64,000 bases of DNA, taken from the NCBI GenBank assembly GCA_027257055.1, contig JAPVLO010000073.1:1488001-1552000 (forward strand), in the 5' to 3' direction. The stretch is from Cephalopachus bancanus (Eukaryota > Chordata > Mammalia > Primates > Tarsiidae). Made by a program: the position numbers and the translations under genes. Below the pieces are notes generated by a model, which made no database searches, was not told the origin of the DNA, and saw nothing but the letters and a program-made list of their open reading frames with translations. Every line of letters starts with the position of its first letter. Within the stretch, counting starts at the first letter, position 1. This document shows, in pieces, positions 34,982 through 53,724 of this stretch.

Positions 34982-35915
34982 CAAGGACTGACAATTAACT
35001 CAGGCTAGAAAAAGTGCTACATTCCTCATTGCTGAGTATCACTATGGTCACCTTTGAAGTACTCACCTTGAGAAGCTATGCACTGACACCAGCACCCCAT
35101 CCACCTGTCAAAGCAATTTTGGAAATCTTTTTCTGGAATGGCCATCAGAGCTGTCACTGTATTACCCTTGATGCCCTGAATGTCATCAAAATATCTTCCT
35201 TTCAATATTTCCTTTTTCCTTCAGTAAAGAACAAAGTCATTGGGGGCCTGATCAGGTGAGTAGGGAGAGTGTTCCAACACGGTTATTTGTTTACTGGCTA
35301 AAAACTCCCTCACACACAGTGCTGTGTGAGCTGGTGCACTGTTGTGATGCAAGAGCTTTTTCAGTATCATTGTTGCACATACCTTTCACATGCCAAGATT
35401 TTCTGTTAAGATTTTCCTGTTTCTCTATCACTGTTTATTTGGTCTGCTATGTTTCTCATAGTCAACTAATGATTTTGATGGAGAGTTTGACAAATTTTTG
35501 CAATGTTTTTGTCAGTTCTGCTCATTACTGGCCAGCCTGACCTCTCTTCATCAAAGATGGTTTTTCTCCCCTCAGAAAAACATTTAATCCATTTGTATAC
35601 TTCAATTTTCTTCATGGCATTATCCCCATAATCTTGGACTAACATGCCTGTGATTGCACTTCCACCCTTGTCAATTTTAACAAGAAATTTAATGTTTGTA
35701 CATTGCTCTAATTCAAACTCTGACATTCTCATGACAACAGCTCTGATTTCAGCCACTCCAGAAAAAGAATTCCAAGATTACTTTGACAGGTAGACTAGCA
35801 TTGGTGTCAGTGCATAACTTCGCAGGGGAGTACTTCAAAGGTGACCATAGTGATATTCAGCAATGAATTATGTAGCACTTTTTCAAGGATGAATTAACAA
35901 ACTTATTAGACCACA
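34982..35915 (-). mobile_element. Mariner transposon with ~175-bp inverted repeats
   Basis: 934 bp between TA duplications (34,980-34,981 and 35,916-35,917) in an MLT1 LTR. Its arms, 34,982-35,154 and 35,737-35,915, are inverted copies of each other (shared 'gaaaaagtgctacat', 'tatcactatggtcacctttg'). The left arm encodes the transposase C terminus on the minus strand (PEKDFQNCFDRW, GEYFKGD). The N terminus is at 35,466-35,756. HSPYSPDQAPNDF with the third catalytic Asp lies near 35,251. The middle of the enzyme is deleted. Confidence 0.85.
35466..35756 (-). pseudogene. Mariner transposase N-terminal fragment
   Basis: 96 codons. The ancestral start is probably the later Met in MRMSEFELEQ. The paired helix-turn-helix region reads IKFLVKIDKGG, DNAMKKIEVYKWIKCFSEGR and DEERSGWPVMSRT, the mariner N-terminal DNA-binding motif order. 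It stops after LHQNH; the catalytic domain beyond is deleted except for its end near 35,250. It is a relic, not a host gene. Confidence 0.85.
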
Positions 35916-36284
35916 TAATCAAGTTAAGATGAGGTCATACTGGATTGCGGTGGGCCCTAAATCCATTGCAACTGGTGTTTTTAATAAGAAAATGGTAATT
36001 TGGGTACACAGAGAATCAGAGACACAGACACATGGGAGAGACTGCCATGTAAAGACAGAGGCCGATATTAAGGTGATTCCAAGGCCTGTCAGCAACTACC
36101 AGAAAATAGGAAGAAGCAAAAAAGAATCTGCTCCTAGAGCCTTCAGAAGTATGGCCCTGTTTACACTTTCATTTCAGACTTCTAACTTCCAGAACTGTGA
36201 GAGAAAGAAATTCTGTTGTTATAAGCCACCCAAGTTGTGGTATTTGTTTCAGCAGTTCTGGGAAATTAATAAAGATGGTATGGG

Positions 36285-36780
36285 TAGACCAATTTTGTTT
36301 ATCCATTCGTCAGTTGATGGAAATTTAAGTTGTTTCCATTTGGGGTTAATATGAATAATGCTACTATGAACTTTCATGCACATCTCATTTACACACATCT
36401 GTGATCTATTTTGAATTAATTTTGTAAAAGGCATGAGGGTTAGGTTGAGGTTCATTTCTTTTGTTAACCTAAGGATATTCAGTTGCCCCACAACTATTTG
36501 TTGAAAAGACTATCATTCCTCCATTGAATTGATCTTACACCTTTGTCAAAAATCAGTTGGCCGTACTATATTTGTGTGGTGCTATTTCTAGGTTCTCTAT
36601 TCTGTTTTCTTGATCTATATCACAAAATCTCGAAATCAATGGTACACATAAATCTCGAAACCAAGGAAAGCAATTTCTCCTATTTTATTCTTCTTTTTCA
36701 TTATTGTTTTAGCTAGTCTAGTTCCTTTGCCTTCTACATAAGTTTTTTATAATCTTAGCTATATTTACAAAAAAAAAATT
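36285..36780 (-). repeat. Old L1 ORF2 fragment, minus
   Basis: Reversed L1 text: 'cagttgatggaaatttaagt', 'ccatttggggttaatatgaa', 'gttaacctaaggatattcag', 'tgatctatatcacaaaatct'. Diverged, with no intact frame. Confidence 0.75.
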
Positions 36781-36788
36781 TGTTCAGT

Positions 36789-36946
36789 ACCCAGGCGTGG
36801 TAGCGTGTGCCTGTAGTTCTGGCTACTTAGAAGGCTGAGGTGGAAGGATCACCAGAGCCTAGCAGGTCAATGCTGGGGTGGCCGTGAGTATGCCACTGCA
36901 CTCCAGCCTAGATGACAGAGTGAGACTCCAACTCAAAAAAAAAAAA
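36789..36946 (+). repeat. Alu right-monomer fragment, plus
   Basis: 'ccaggcgtggtagcgtgtgc' to 'gagactccaactcaaaaaaa'. The left monomer is absent. Flanks aaaaatttgttcagt and aaaatttgtttggta suggest 5'-truncated insertion. Confidence 0.85.
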
Positions 36947-36949
36947 TTT

Positions 36950-37615
36950 GTTTGGTAAGTCCTAAGGTTTTAAAAATCAATTGTATGTAGATAATCTCCA
37001 AGACCAGGTTCTCCTAAGCTCCATACTTGAACACCCAACTACCCATTTGACAGCTATACTAGCTGTTTCATTTTAAATACATCAATCCTGAGATGTTCAC
37101 TAAATCTTCAAGTTTATCTCAAATCTTCCCCCATCCAGTAAATGGAACCACTACTTAGGCAGCTGTTCAAACCAAAAACCTTTTCTACAAAAGAGCCAGA
37201 GTGTCTTTAAATAGAAACACACATACAAACACATCTTTCATTGGCTTAAAAACATTTCACTGTTCAAGTACTCTTAGATTAAAATTCAAACTACTTAAAA
37301 CTACTTACTTGAGACCCACAAGGTCCACTCATCACACACACCTATTTTCCTTTCTGGTCCAAGCAGGAAAAGGACTAAGGTGAGTTAAGTGTCTCCCCAG
37401 GTGCAAAATCTAAGAAGGCACTCACTGCATTTGCAGGATGCTGAGAGTGAGTGTCTCCTTAAACTTTGCTCCCTAGGGGCCTAACTTGCCCCACTGCTGT
37501 CCTGTGCCTGGGTCCCAGCTTTTTCTTACCTTAGGGCCTTGGTGCTATTCATCTCCACTGCCAAGAAAGTTCTATTCTCCCTTGTTTTATGGCTTGTCAA
37601 TCAGGTCTCTGCCCA
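36950..37615. other. Intergenic, no feature recognised
   Basis: No gene and no clear repeat. Confidence 0.4.
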
Positions 37616-37619
37616 GGCC

Positions 37620-37860
37620 TAACTATTTATCCAAAGCAATAATAATTGCTAAGATTTATTTACCTCTTATATTGAAACAGGCCCTATCCCAAGTCCGTTA
37701 CTTCAGTAAACCCTCATAACAATTCTATTGGGTGGGTACTAATTTTACAGATAAGGTAATTGGTGCCCTGAAAGAAGATACGTATAGTGTCCAAGAGCAC
37801 ACAGCTACAGCTAGTACGAGATTCCCCCAGGAAACACCTCAGTGGCTTGATTCCAGAAAC
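37620..37860 (-). repeat. MIR SINE, minus
   Basis: 'aaccctcataacaattctat', 'actaattttacagataaggt' and 'gtccaagagcacacagctac' are the MIR core reversed. Confidence 0.8.
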
Positions 37861-37864
37861 TGGG

Positions 37865-38620
37865 CACACTTGTTTACTTCTTTTGAGGCACAACAATCTC
37901 TGTAGTCATTTTGCTTTTTTGTTTCCTTACATATTATCTCTCTCCTTATTAAAGTGTGAGCTCCACAAGGCAGCCTGGTTTGTCTTTGGTGTTGTCTCCT
38001 CAAACCAGGTTTTGCCTGGCTGTACTCAATAATCCATAATATCCAATGAATGAATGCATTTAGAAAGATGGGTATGGCCCCAAAATAATTAAACTACTTA
38101 AAAATACTTTCATTTGTTACATTTGAGAGTTTCTAAAGTAAATAAATCCAAAATCTTATGTCAACAAATCTTCAAGAAAAAAACTCACTGCAAAAGCTTT
38201 CAATGAATAGCATGTGGCAAATTTCCTTTTAAATCATCTTGATGTACATAAATGTGCACTGTTTCTTGAAGGATCTACTTTTCTATGGTGGTGAAGATAG
38301 TCACTGTGTTACCAACATTCCACCTAGAAGTTAGATGCACAAAAGTGAGTTTGAGCTTGAGCCACTTTCACCTGGTGTTGTTTGTACATTTCTTTGCTCC
38401 CTGGATGTTTAAATCATTTTGTTCTTTTGCTCTCTGGATCCACTATCCCCCAAGCCCACAGCTTTCATAACTGACTTTTTCCCCTCGGGTACCCAATAGA
38501 TTATGCAGGTTAGCTTAGAAAACTTTAAGCCTGTGGGAAAGTTCCAAGCCCATTAATGTCCAGCAGTAGCTGGTACAAAACCATGCATGCAAGCAAGACA
38601 CCCTAGCTATAGGAAGCATC
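37865..38620. other. Intergenic, no feature recognised
   Basis: No gene. Not obviously repetitive; it immediately precedes the solo LTR. Confidence 0.4.
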
Positions 38621-38629
38621 ACACCTACC

Positions 38630-39490
38630 TGTTAGACCCATATCAGATACACCTGCAGCACAGCAGTCTGTCTCTCCAGGATGCTTGTGGTCAGAGCCGA
38701 CCACCAAGGCAGGAACTGGCCATGTGCACCAATAGCCAAGGTTGACCTAGGATAACCATAACCTACTTTTTTTTTTTTTAGTTGGAGTCTCACTCTGATG
38801 CCCAGGTTGAAGTACAGTGGCACACTCACAGCCACCCAGCATCGACCTGCTGGACTCCAGTGATCCTTCGGCCTCAGCCTTCCAAGTAGCCAGAACTACA
38901 GGCACGCACTACCATGCCCAGCTAATTTTTTTTTTAAATTGTAGAGACGAGGTCTTGCCAAGTTGCCTGGGCTGGTCTCGAACCCTCAGGCTCAGGCAAT
39001 CCACTCGCCTCGGCCTCCCAAAGTGCTGGGATTACAGGCTGAACCACCGACCCCAGTCCCATAACCTATTTTTACCTTCATTATAATACTATTAGCACAA
39101 AGTTACCCTAGGGGAGCCTCCCACTCCCATCATACACCTTAGGCCATGACAGTACTGGTATGGCTCTGTAAGGCCTAAATCTCCTCCGCCCGACATGAAG
39201 AAGGAATAACGATAACCCAGCCCAAAGATCACCCATCTCTAGAAAACGACCACCCCAAAAACCACCACCCAATATTCTTAAGAAGAAGTTATAGCTCAAC
39301 AATTGTTGGGTGCAGAAGCTGCAGCTTCCGTACGCTGTTTCTTCCCGCTCTCCCTTCTTGAGAGTGTGCTCTACTCTGCTTAATAAAGCTACTTGCTTGT
39401 CTTGATACTCTTGTGTGTCTGTTTGCAAATTCTTGAACACAAGAACCGGGTTCATAGACATCGACCTGCACCCCTTTTTGGGGTAGCACA
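38630..39490 (+). mobile_element. Solo endogenous-retrovirus LTR, sense to ASZ1
   Basis: Begins TG (tgttagaccc) and ends CA (gggtagcaca), with the 6-bp direct repeat cctacc on both sides (38,624-38,629 and 39,491-39,496). A polyadenylation signal AATAAA lies at 39,382-39,387 on the + strand, so the LTR points toward ASZ1. Without the Alu at 38,766-39,058 it is about 560 bp. A 6-bp duplication favours a class II (ERVK/betaretrovirus-like) origin. No internal viral genes are present. Confidence 0.8.
38766..39058 (-). repeat. Alu SINE, minus, inside the LTR, with TSD
   Basis: Oligo-T, 'gttggagtctcactctgatg', ending 'gaaccaccgaccccagt'. Flanked by ccataaccta (38,756-38,765 and 39,059-39,068). 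It inserted after the LTR. Confidence 0.95.
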
Positions 39491-39496
39491 CCTACC

Positions 39497-39889
39497 CTTC
39501 ATAACCGGAGTGTACGGGTGGCCTCAAGTTTCCAAATCTAAGCTGAGATCACGCGACATGTAATTGGGGTGGTGTTTTCTCCTGGCTCCATTGTCCGCTT
39601 TGTGTGACAGCTTCTTGCGTGTTTGGGTGGGGAGAGGGTTGCGCTCCTTGGAGACGCTTTCTGGCTCAACAGACTAGGTCTCCCAGGGGACACGTTGGAC
39701 AGAGGTTTGGCATGGGAGGCTGAAGGGGCGTGGCAGGGAAAGTACAGTCTTCCTCAGCATTAAATCTCGTTCGGTTCCTTCCACGATGGGGCATTCCTCA
39801 CTGAGCAACAACTTCAAGCAAATACCCCTAAAAACAATGAAAGAAATGGAAAGTACCGGCCTGGAGCTCGGGGTGCTCACTTTTATGAG
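39497..39889. other. ASZ1 proximal upstream region
   Basis: Non-repeat DNA between the solo LTR and the CpG island. No gene. Confidence 0.5.
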
Positions 39890-40122
39890 CTCTGTCTGAC
39901 ACTTCCGGCTTTCACTTCCTGCCGCAAGGTTGGCGGGAAGGGGCAGGTAGGTGAGCAGAGCGCAGCTACGCGCCTGCGCAGCAGTACCAAAGGCACCGGC
40001 GCCAGCGAGTCGCTCCTTCCGGCGCAGCCTTTCCCGCGCAGCCCCATCCGTTTCCGCAGCGCGCAGGCGCTGGGAGAGCCGGAGGGCCCGTGGCGCGGCC
40101 TGGAAGCAGCCGGGCGAGTGTG

Positions 40123-47760
<7,638 letters not shown>

Positions 47761-48650
47761 GTAAGAACCTTTATATCTGTTCAGAAATGCTGATGGTTCT
47801 CTTCTTTGGCTATCAGCCTGTTAAAAATCATGAACAATGTCTATTTACTTGACTAAATAATTGATGAATGAAATGGATTGTAAGGTCATGATTCCAGTTC
47901 TGTGACATCATCAGAGGAAGGGGATATTATGAAGGTAATATTTCAAGTTTTAAATTTTAGAGAAATGTCACAAGAATTCAGAATGAGAGGGAAAGGAGGA
48001 CAATAAACTGTCATTTTCTGTGAATTGTATACCCAAGAGAATATGATGATTGACCTGGAATAGTAGAGGCTCTTCAATTAATGTTCTCTTTCTACAACAC
48101 TTAACAGCTGAACAATTTTACAAAAATACTAAGAAATTTGTCAAAGTGTTTCCATTTCCCCAAAACTTTAACAATTAACTAGGTAGTAATGTATATGTGG
48201 TAGTGTCTACTTACATAGAAGACAAGTAGTAAATGTACCTCACATCTGTTGAAATATCAGTAATCATAAAAAGGAATTAGGTTGCTTAAAATGTTTATCA
48301 CATTGACTTCCTTATTGTCTGATTCCAACTTCCTATTAAATTTCTCTTTGTGTTTTATTTAATCTTCAAAATAAAGAGAGTAGGAAGTAGCCGATCCAAA
48401 AGAAATACATCTAGCGTGAATAGAATTATAAAAATTAATAATCCATAAGCTCAAATAATTCATAGTCCAGTAGTTCAAATAATAATGACCTAGTGCCTGC
48501 TATATAGAAATAGTTATGCTAGATTCTAGACATTATTTTCCTAATTTAGTTTAGTTTTTACTGTACTTATACAGCAATCTTGGAGGGTACTGTACAGCTT
48601 TAGATGATTCATAGATCTTTGCTAAAATTAAAAAAAAATTTTTATTTAGT
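47761..48650. other. ASZ1 intron 4, proximal part
   Basis: No exon, RNA gene or clear repeat. Confidence 0.45.
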
Positions 48651-48652
48651 TG

Positions 48653-48893
48653 AAGTAGTTCTCAAGCAAGATCAACTTTGCCTCTCAGGACATTTGACAA
48701 TGTCTGGAGACATTTTTTATTATTACATCTGAGAAATCCTACTGGTATCTAGTAGACAGAGGCCAGGGATGCTGCTAAACATTCTGCATTGCATAGGACA
48801 TATTGCATATAACATTGCATAAGACATAGATCCTCAAAACAAAGAATTACCAATCTCAAAATGTCAATAGTGCCAAATTGAGAAATCCTGATC
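48653..48893 (+). mobile_element. MER5A-like hAT-Charlie element
   Basis: 'ggacatttgacaatgtctgg', 'gaggccagggatgctgctaa' and 'caatagtgccaaattgagaa' are MER5A in forward order. Confidence 0.85.
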
Positions 48894-48899
48894 TAATAT

Positions 48900-50440
48900 G
48901 AGAAAGGCCAAGACTTACAGGGTAGATGATCAATACTTAAAGGTTAAAAAGAACTGGTAAAAAAACTATCTGCAAACTTTTAGCACATCAGTTCACAGAA
49001 ACTTTTATTCTGTCTTATGTGGTATCCTCTTTAGTTAGGTATAACTTTTGGATCTGGATATACCTTGGAATTAGGACATGTACTTCTGGACTCTCAGATG
49101 AAGTAAACTTCATGAGTGTTGTAATTTTGACTTATACCTTTAGAAGTGACCCAAAATAAGACTTGTCTCTCTGGGTTTAATGGAAAATTGTTTTTTTATT
49201 TGGTGCTCTTCACTTTTCCCTTTTTTGGACTACTTTTGCAAATATTTTAGACAGTGAAGTTTTTAGCCCCCAATCACTTATAATCATATAAATATGCTGA
49301 AGGAGAATTCAGTCAAGCCAGTGTCATAGGTTCTAGACTATTCTACCTTCTCAAGAACTAGAAGGCATCTTTTAGATACATAGGGTATATCTGGAAAAAC
49401 ATTTCCATTTTAATTAAAATGACACAAGGATAGCATCTCATACTGAAAAATATATGGCAGTTTCAAAACTGAAAATCCTAGAGAAGCTGAATTTGAAAGC
49501 ATATGAAATATAAATTGGTATGTGCTCAACTAAAATAGAGAATTTTGTAGCATGGTTAAAGAAAATAAAGCAGTCTACATTTAATTAACAGATGTGGTAA
49601 ATAATCTGAAATACAAGTTATTGAACTGCTTTTTTAATACTCAAAGCATGAAGCAGTAAGACTGAATTGTGTTTTTTTGATAGAGCTGAAAAGAGACTAA
49701 GTCATGACAAATGGTGATTTTAGGCTGCAAATTTTATAGACAAATCATTAGCTGTGACACAATTGCGACCTGTTAGAAGTTTGGGAGTTTTAGTTTCTTA
49801 TAAAAAGTAGATACCAGTGGTACATCAGGGAATCACTATTCAGATGGGGAAAAACAGATCTTTAGATGAATTTACTTTCAAGCTGTTGATTTAGCCTCTT
49901 TTGTTGAACAGTGCTTTTGCTGACAAAAAATACTTCTCGAGAAAAAGCATAGGGGAAGAGTCAGCCATAAAACTTACAAATGGCTAGTTTTTGTGAAAGC
50001 TGCATAATGGTCATATGCTTGCTAGTTGCTAAGGAAGTTAACTTTTTTAAACTAAAATGCGATCAGTAGTCTTGTCTGATTAAATAAAAGAAATAGAAAA
50101 GTCTTAGAAACCAACCTCTAAGCTGGAGAATAAAGTCTCAGTTTCTATATGTAAAGTAGCACGGACGCTCTTCTCTCTTCTTAGTTTGTAAAGGTCTTAG
50201 TTTGTAGACAAAATGGGGGGAAAAAGAAAAGGAGGGACTGACTTGTGTTAGGAACAGGAAGATAATTCTGGATGTTTGTAGATCTTAAAATGCAAGTGAG
50301 TCTCTTGGGTCACATCACTTGTTTGCACTAAAAGTGGGTGGATAGAAGAATAAAAATTGAGAGGAAACTGTTGAATTTCCTATGCTTAATTAATTAGAAG
50401 TCTTGCTGAATGACACTGAGGGAATTCTGTGATAGTTTAA
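48900..50440. other. ASZ1 intron 4, no feature recognised
   Basis: No exon or repeat seen. Bases 50,012-50,030 (catatgcttgctagttgct) are the apparent donor of the spacer of the fold-back at 51,142-51,250. Confidence 0.45.
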
Positions 50441-50449
50441 AATTTTTAA

Positions 50450-50835
50450 ATTGTGTATAATTTACATAAAGTGAAATACTCAGGTTTTCAGTGTACACTT
50501 AGATCACTTTTTACAACTTTTGCATACTTACATGTAACTCACATCCCAAGACAGAATATTTTTTTTATCACTCCAGAAAGTTCCCTATGTTCTTTTCCTA
50601 GTCGGAGTTCCCCAGTACCAGAAGCAACCATGTGTTCTGCTTCTTTTTCCTACCACTATAAATTATTTTTTTCTATTCCAGGCTGTCATATAAATAGAAT
50701 TATGCAGTATTTTTCTTTATATCTGGTTTTTTAAATTGGGGAGAATTAATTTTAAGACTCATTCAGCTATGTGTATCAGTAGTTTTTACTTTTTATTGCT
50801 GAATAGTATTCCATTATATGAATATTATGTAACAA
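50450..50835 (-). repeat. Old L1 3'-region fragment, minus
   Basis: 'taaatagaattatgcagtat' and 'tattgctgaatagtattcca' are reversed L1M text; 'agtgaaatactcaggttttc' lies upstream. Confidence 0.65.
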
Positions 50836-51141
50836 TTTTAAGGGGTTTGATGAAATATTTTTGGCCTGACAAAAATAGCTATTCCAATAAGGCAGAAAAC
50901 TGGCTTGGAAATGGAAGGAAAAGGCAAAATTGTATATAAAAAAAACCATAAAGTTGTTAGAAGACTTCAACAGACAAAATTGAGAGTATTAGTCTGTGTG
51001 CTAAGGCAGCTTGAGTGTTGACGACATGGTGCATGTTTCTCTATCCCTAGGTATTTAAACAGAGACAAGCGCCTTGCATCATTCCTTCGGGTAGCACTGA
51101 CTGTCCAATCTTTTATTGTATCTATTGAATTACTTTTTGGG

Positions 51142-51250
51142 AAATCATGTTTGGTGTTTTCTATGGTTGTCATTTCTTTTGTTTCAGCATATGCTTGCTA
51201 GTTGCTGAAACAAAAGAAATGACAACCATAGAAAACACCAAATATGATTT
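51142..51250 (+). repeat. Near-perfect 48-bp inverted repeat (fold-back)
   Basis: Arms 51,142-51,189 and 51,203-51,250 are reverse complements with one mismatch (G51149 against T51243, which would be a G-U pair in the intronic RNA). The inner 40 bp are perfect. The spacer is 13 nt. The central catatgcttgctagttgct (51,188-51,206) also occurs at 50,012-50,030 in direct orientation. Confidence 0.97.
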
Positions 51251-51318
51251 GTATGTGTATGTGTGCTGAACATTAATATTACTAAGTACTCTTACTTTTT
51301 AACATTTTTTCTTTTATA

Positions 51319-51802
51319 CTAGTCCCCCTTTCTCCATGGGGGATATGTTTCAAGACCCCCAATGGATTCCCGAAAACGTGGATAGTACCAAACCCTATAT
51401 ATCTGTGTTTTTTTCCTGTACATACATGCATACATATGATAAAGCTAATTTATAATTATGCACAGTAAAAGATTAACAATAACTAATCAAATTGAACAAT
51501 TATAACAGTGTATTATAATAGAAGGTATATGAATGTGTTCTTTCTACTTGTCTCTCAAAATATCAAATGGTACTATATTCACCCTTCTGATAACTGAGTC
51601 CACAGCATGGATATTCTGGGCAAAGGTTGATTCATGTCTTCGATGGGACAGTACACAGTGTCATCATGCTGCTTAGAACAGTTACAATTCTAAGTTTATG
51701 AATTGTTTATTTCTGGAATTTTATTATTTTCAGACCACAAATATGAAATATCTAAATTTAATATTTGCAGAAAGAAAAACCACAGATAAAGTGGGACTGC
51801 TC
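51319..51802 (+). mobile_element. Tigger/pogo-type MER element (MER2-like)
   Basis: TA on both sides (51,317-51,318 and 51,803-51,804). Left end 'agtccccctttctccatggg' and right end 'gataaagtgggactgct' are inverted relatives. Internal 'caagacccccaatggattcc' and 'agtaccaaaccctatatatc' are typical. Non-autonomous, no transposase. Confidence 0.85.
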
Positions 51803-52128
51803 TATTTCAGCCATTCTAGTTCATTTGCCATGCATCCTTTTTTTTCTGTCTGGTTTTATTTATTTTCTTTTTTGGCTGCTTAGGATGTTTACATGGGTTG
51901 TTGTTTTCTTTATTGGTTTCTAGAACTCAGATCTGGTTGTTGGTATGTGATAAATTGTAGGAATTCTTGAGATGGTAGGAATTAAGGTGTTCTGCCTTCA
52001 TTGTCTTTTGGAGGTCTTTCTGCTCTCTGGTTTCTTTGTATTCTTCTAGCCACCAAGAGAAGGTAGAAGAAATTGGCCCATTCATTCAGCAAACCCTTAG
52101 CATCAAAGGACCTAAAGTATTCTAATAC

Positions 52129-52421
52129 TTTTTTTTTTTTTTTGAGTCAGAGTCTCACTCTGTTGCCCAGGCTGGAGTGCAGTGGTATGCTCTCAGCCAC
52201 TGCAACCTCAACCTGCTGGACTCAGGCCTTCCTTCCACCTCAGCCTTTCAAGTAGCTGGAACCACAGGAATGTGCCACCACGCCCAGCTAATTTTTTTGA
52301 TTTATTGTAGAGATGAGGTCCCATCATGTTGTTTAGGCTGGTCTTGAACCCCTGAGCTCAGGTAATCCCCTCGCCTCTGCCTCCCAAAATGCTGGGATTA
52401 CAGGCTTGAGCCACCACGTCC
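52129..52421 (-). repeat. Alu SINE, minus
   Basis: Oligo-T, 'gagtcagagtctcactctgt', ending 'gagccaccacgtccagcc'. Flanks aaagtattctaatac and gaagtattcttatt are a diverged target duplication. Confidence 0.93.
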
Positions 52422-52689
52422 AGCCCTGAAGTATTCTTATTGGGGTTTCCCATTGTTTCACAGATCTATCAATTCTAACCATTTCCTAGAGTCCACAGTT
52501 TACTTGCTTGCTTGCTTTCATTCCTTTCTTCACATTTCTTTTTTCTTTTCTTTTCCCTCCCTTCTCCTCTTCTCCCCTGCCTCCCCGAGTTGTGAAAATG
52601 TTCTTCAGTCACCGGTGCAGTCAGAAGAGAAAGCTCTTCCCTTATTTCCCTCAGAAAAGCCTTAAGCCTTTTGGGAGTTGGCCTTTTTC

Positions 52690-52722
52690 TTTTCTTTTCT
52701 TTTCTTTTCTTTTTTCTTTTTT
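52690..52722 (+). repeat. (TTTTC)n microsatellite
   Basis: Several ttttc units extending from the tail of the following Alu. Confidence 0.85.
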
Positions 52723-53008
52723 TGAGTCAGAGTCTCTTTATTGCCCATGCTAGAATACAGTAGCACGCTCACGGTCACCACAGTCTCGACCTGCTGGGTT
52801 TAGGCGATCCTTCCACCTCAGCCTTCCAAGTAGCTGGAGCTACAGATGCACACCACCACGCCCAGCTAGTTTTTTGTGTGTGTGATTTATTGTAGAAGTG
52901 AGGTCTCACAAAGTTGCCTACGCTGGTCTCGAACCCTCGGGCTCAGACAATCCTCTCGCCTCGGCCTCCCAAAGTGCTGGGATTACAGGCTGAGCCACAG
53001 TGCCTAGC
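52723..53008 (-). repeat. Alu SINE, minus
   Basis: 'gagtcagagtctctttattg' to 'ctgagccacagtgcctagcc'. About 10 bp missing from the start of the right monomer. Confidence 0.9.
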
Positions 53009-53439
53009 CTTTTTTTTTTTTTGTAATTAAGTGAAATGTTTAGCTCCTGATGGTGAACATTTAATATCAAATTTATTAAATAAATAGACTAAAAGAGCAG
53101 TTTTTATTTACTTCAAAGTTTATGTTGCTCACAGATTTTGTATCTAGGTAATCATTCAAATCTGCAGTACTATTTGGATTCCTGCATATTAGTGTTTTGC
53201 AGAAATTTCATAGCTTCTTCCAACATTTCTTCTGTTTTATCTTGAAAATGGCTAATGAAAATCAAAGCATCAATTTAAAGCAGTATCATTAAGTATCTTC
53301 GTCTGCCATCATGATGTCATAACAAGCATCTTATAAATTTTGGATTGGTGCCACAGTTTGGAAAATATCACCTATTGTCTTTTCAAATAGCACCTCCACC
53401 CTTGTTCTTTCTTCCCCCCCCACTTCTTCCCTCCAGTCC

Positions 53440-53720
53440 AACTTTCTACCCATTCTTTACTCTCTTTTTGAGCCTCTGATTGGATAGCCATTAGATCTTC
53501 TTCCTTTTTTCCATTTTTATTTGAGTATCTTTCTTTTATTTTCTATCTTTTTGTCTCGTGCCATATTCTGTATAATAGCTTCTAATCTGCCTTCTAGCTC
53601 ACTAAAATTCACTTCCATTTCTAATCTGTTAAGCTCATCAGTTGAGTTCGTGATTTGTTACCTTATAACTTCTGTTTGATTCTTTTTAAAATTACAGTGT
53701 CACTTTTTATTCCCTGAACA
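53440..53720 (-). repeat. Possible old L1 fragment, minus
   Basis: 'catttctaatctgttaagct' and 'acttctgtttgattcttttt' resemble reversed text from the older L1M 5' part. Very diverged. Confidence 0.35.
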
Positions 53721-53724
53721 TATT

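Larger units (their letters stand above)
34886..36272 (+). mobile_element. MLT1-type MaLR LTR, split by mariner
   Basis: The left part runs from 'tgtactgggttgaatggtgt' to 'ttccagatgta' (34,886-34,981). The right part resumes 'atcaagttaagatgaggtca' (35,918) and ends near 'ctgggaaattaata' (about 36,272). The style is MLT1C/D ('cttatttggaaatagagtct', 'cagaactgtgagagaaagaa'). A mariner occupies 34,982-35,915. Confidence 0.85.

Noticed and set aside
35929..36354. 141-codon open frame
   Set aside because: It lies in the right part of the MLT1 LTR and runs into an old L1; it is not a gene.
51142..51250. Calling the fold-back a microRNA gene
   Set aside because: The stem is longer and more perfect than a usual pre-miRNA, and there is no conservation or small-RNA evidence. 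It is reported as a structural finding only.
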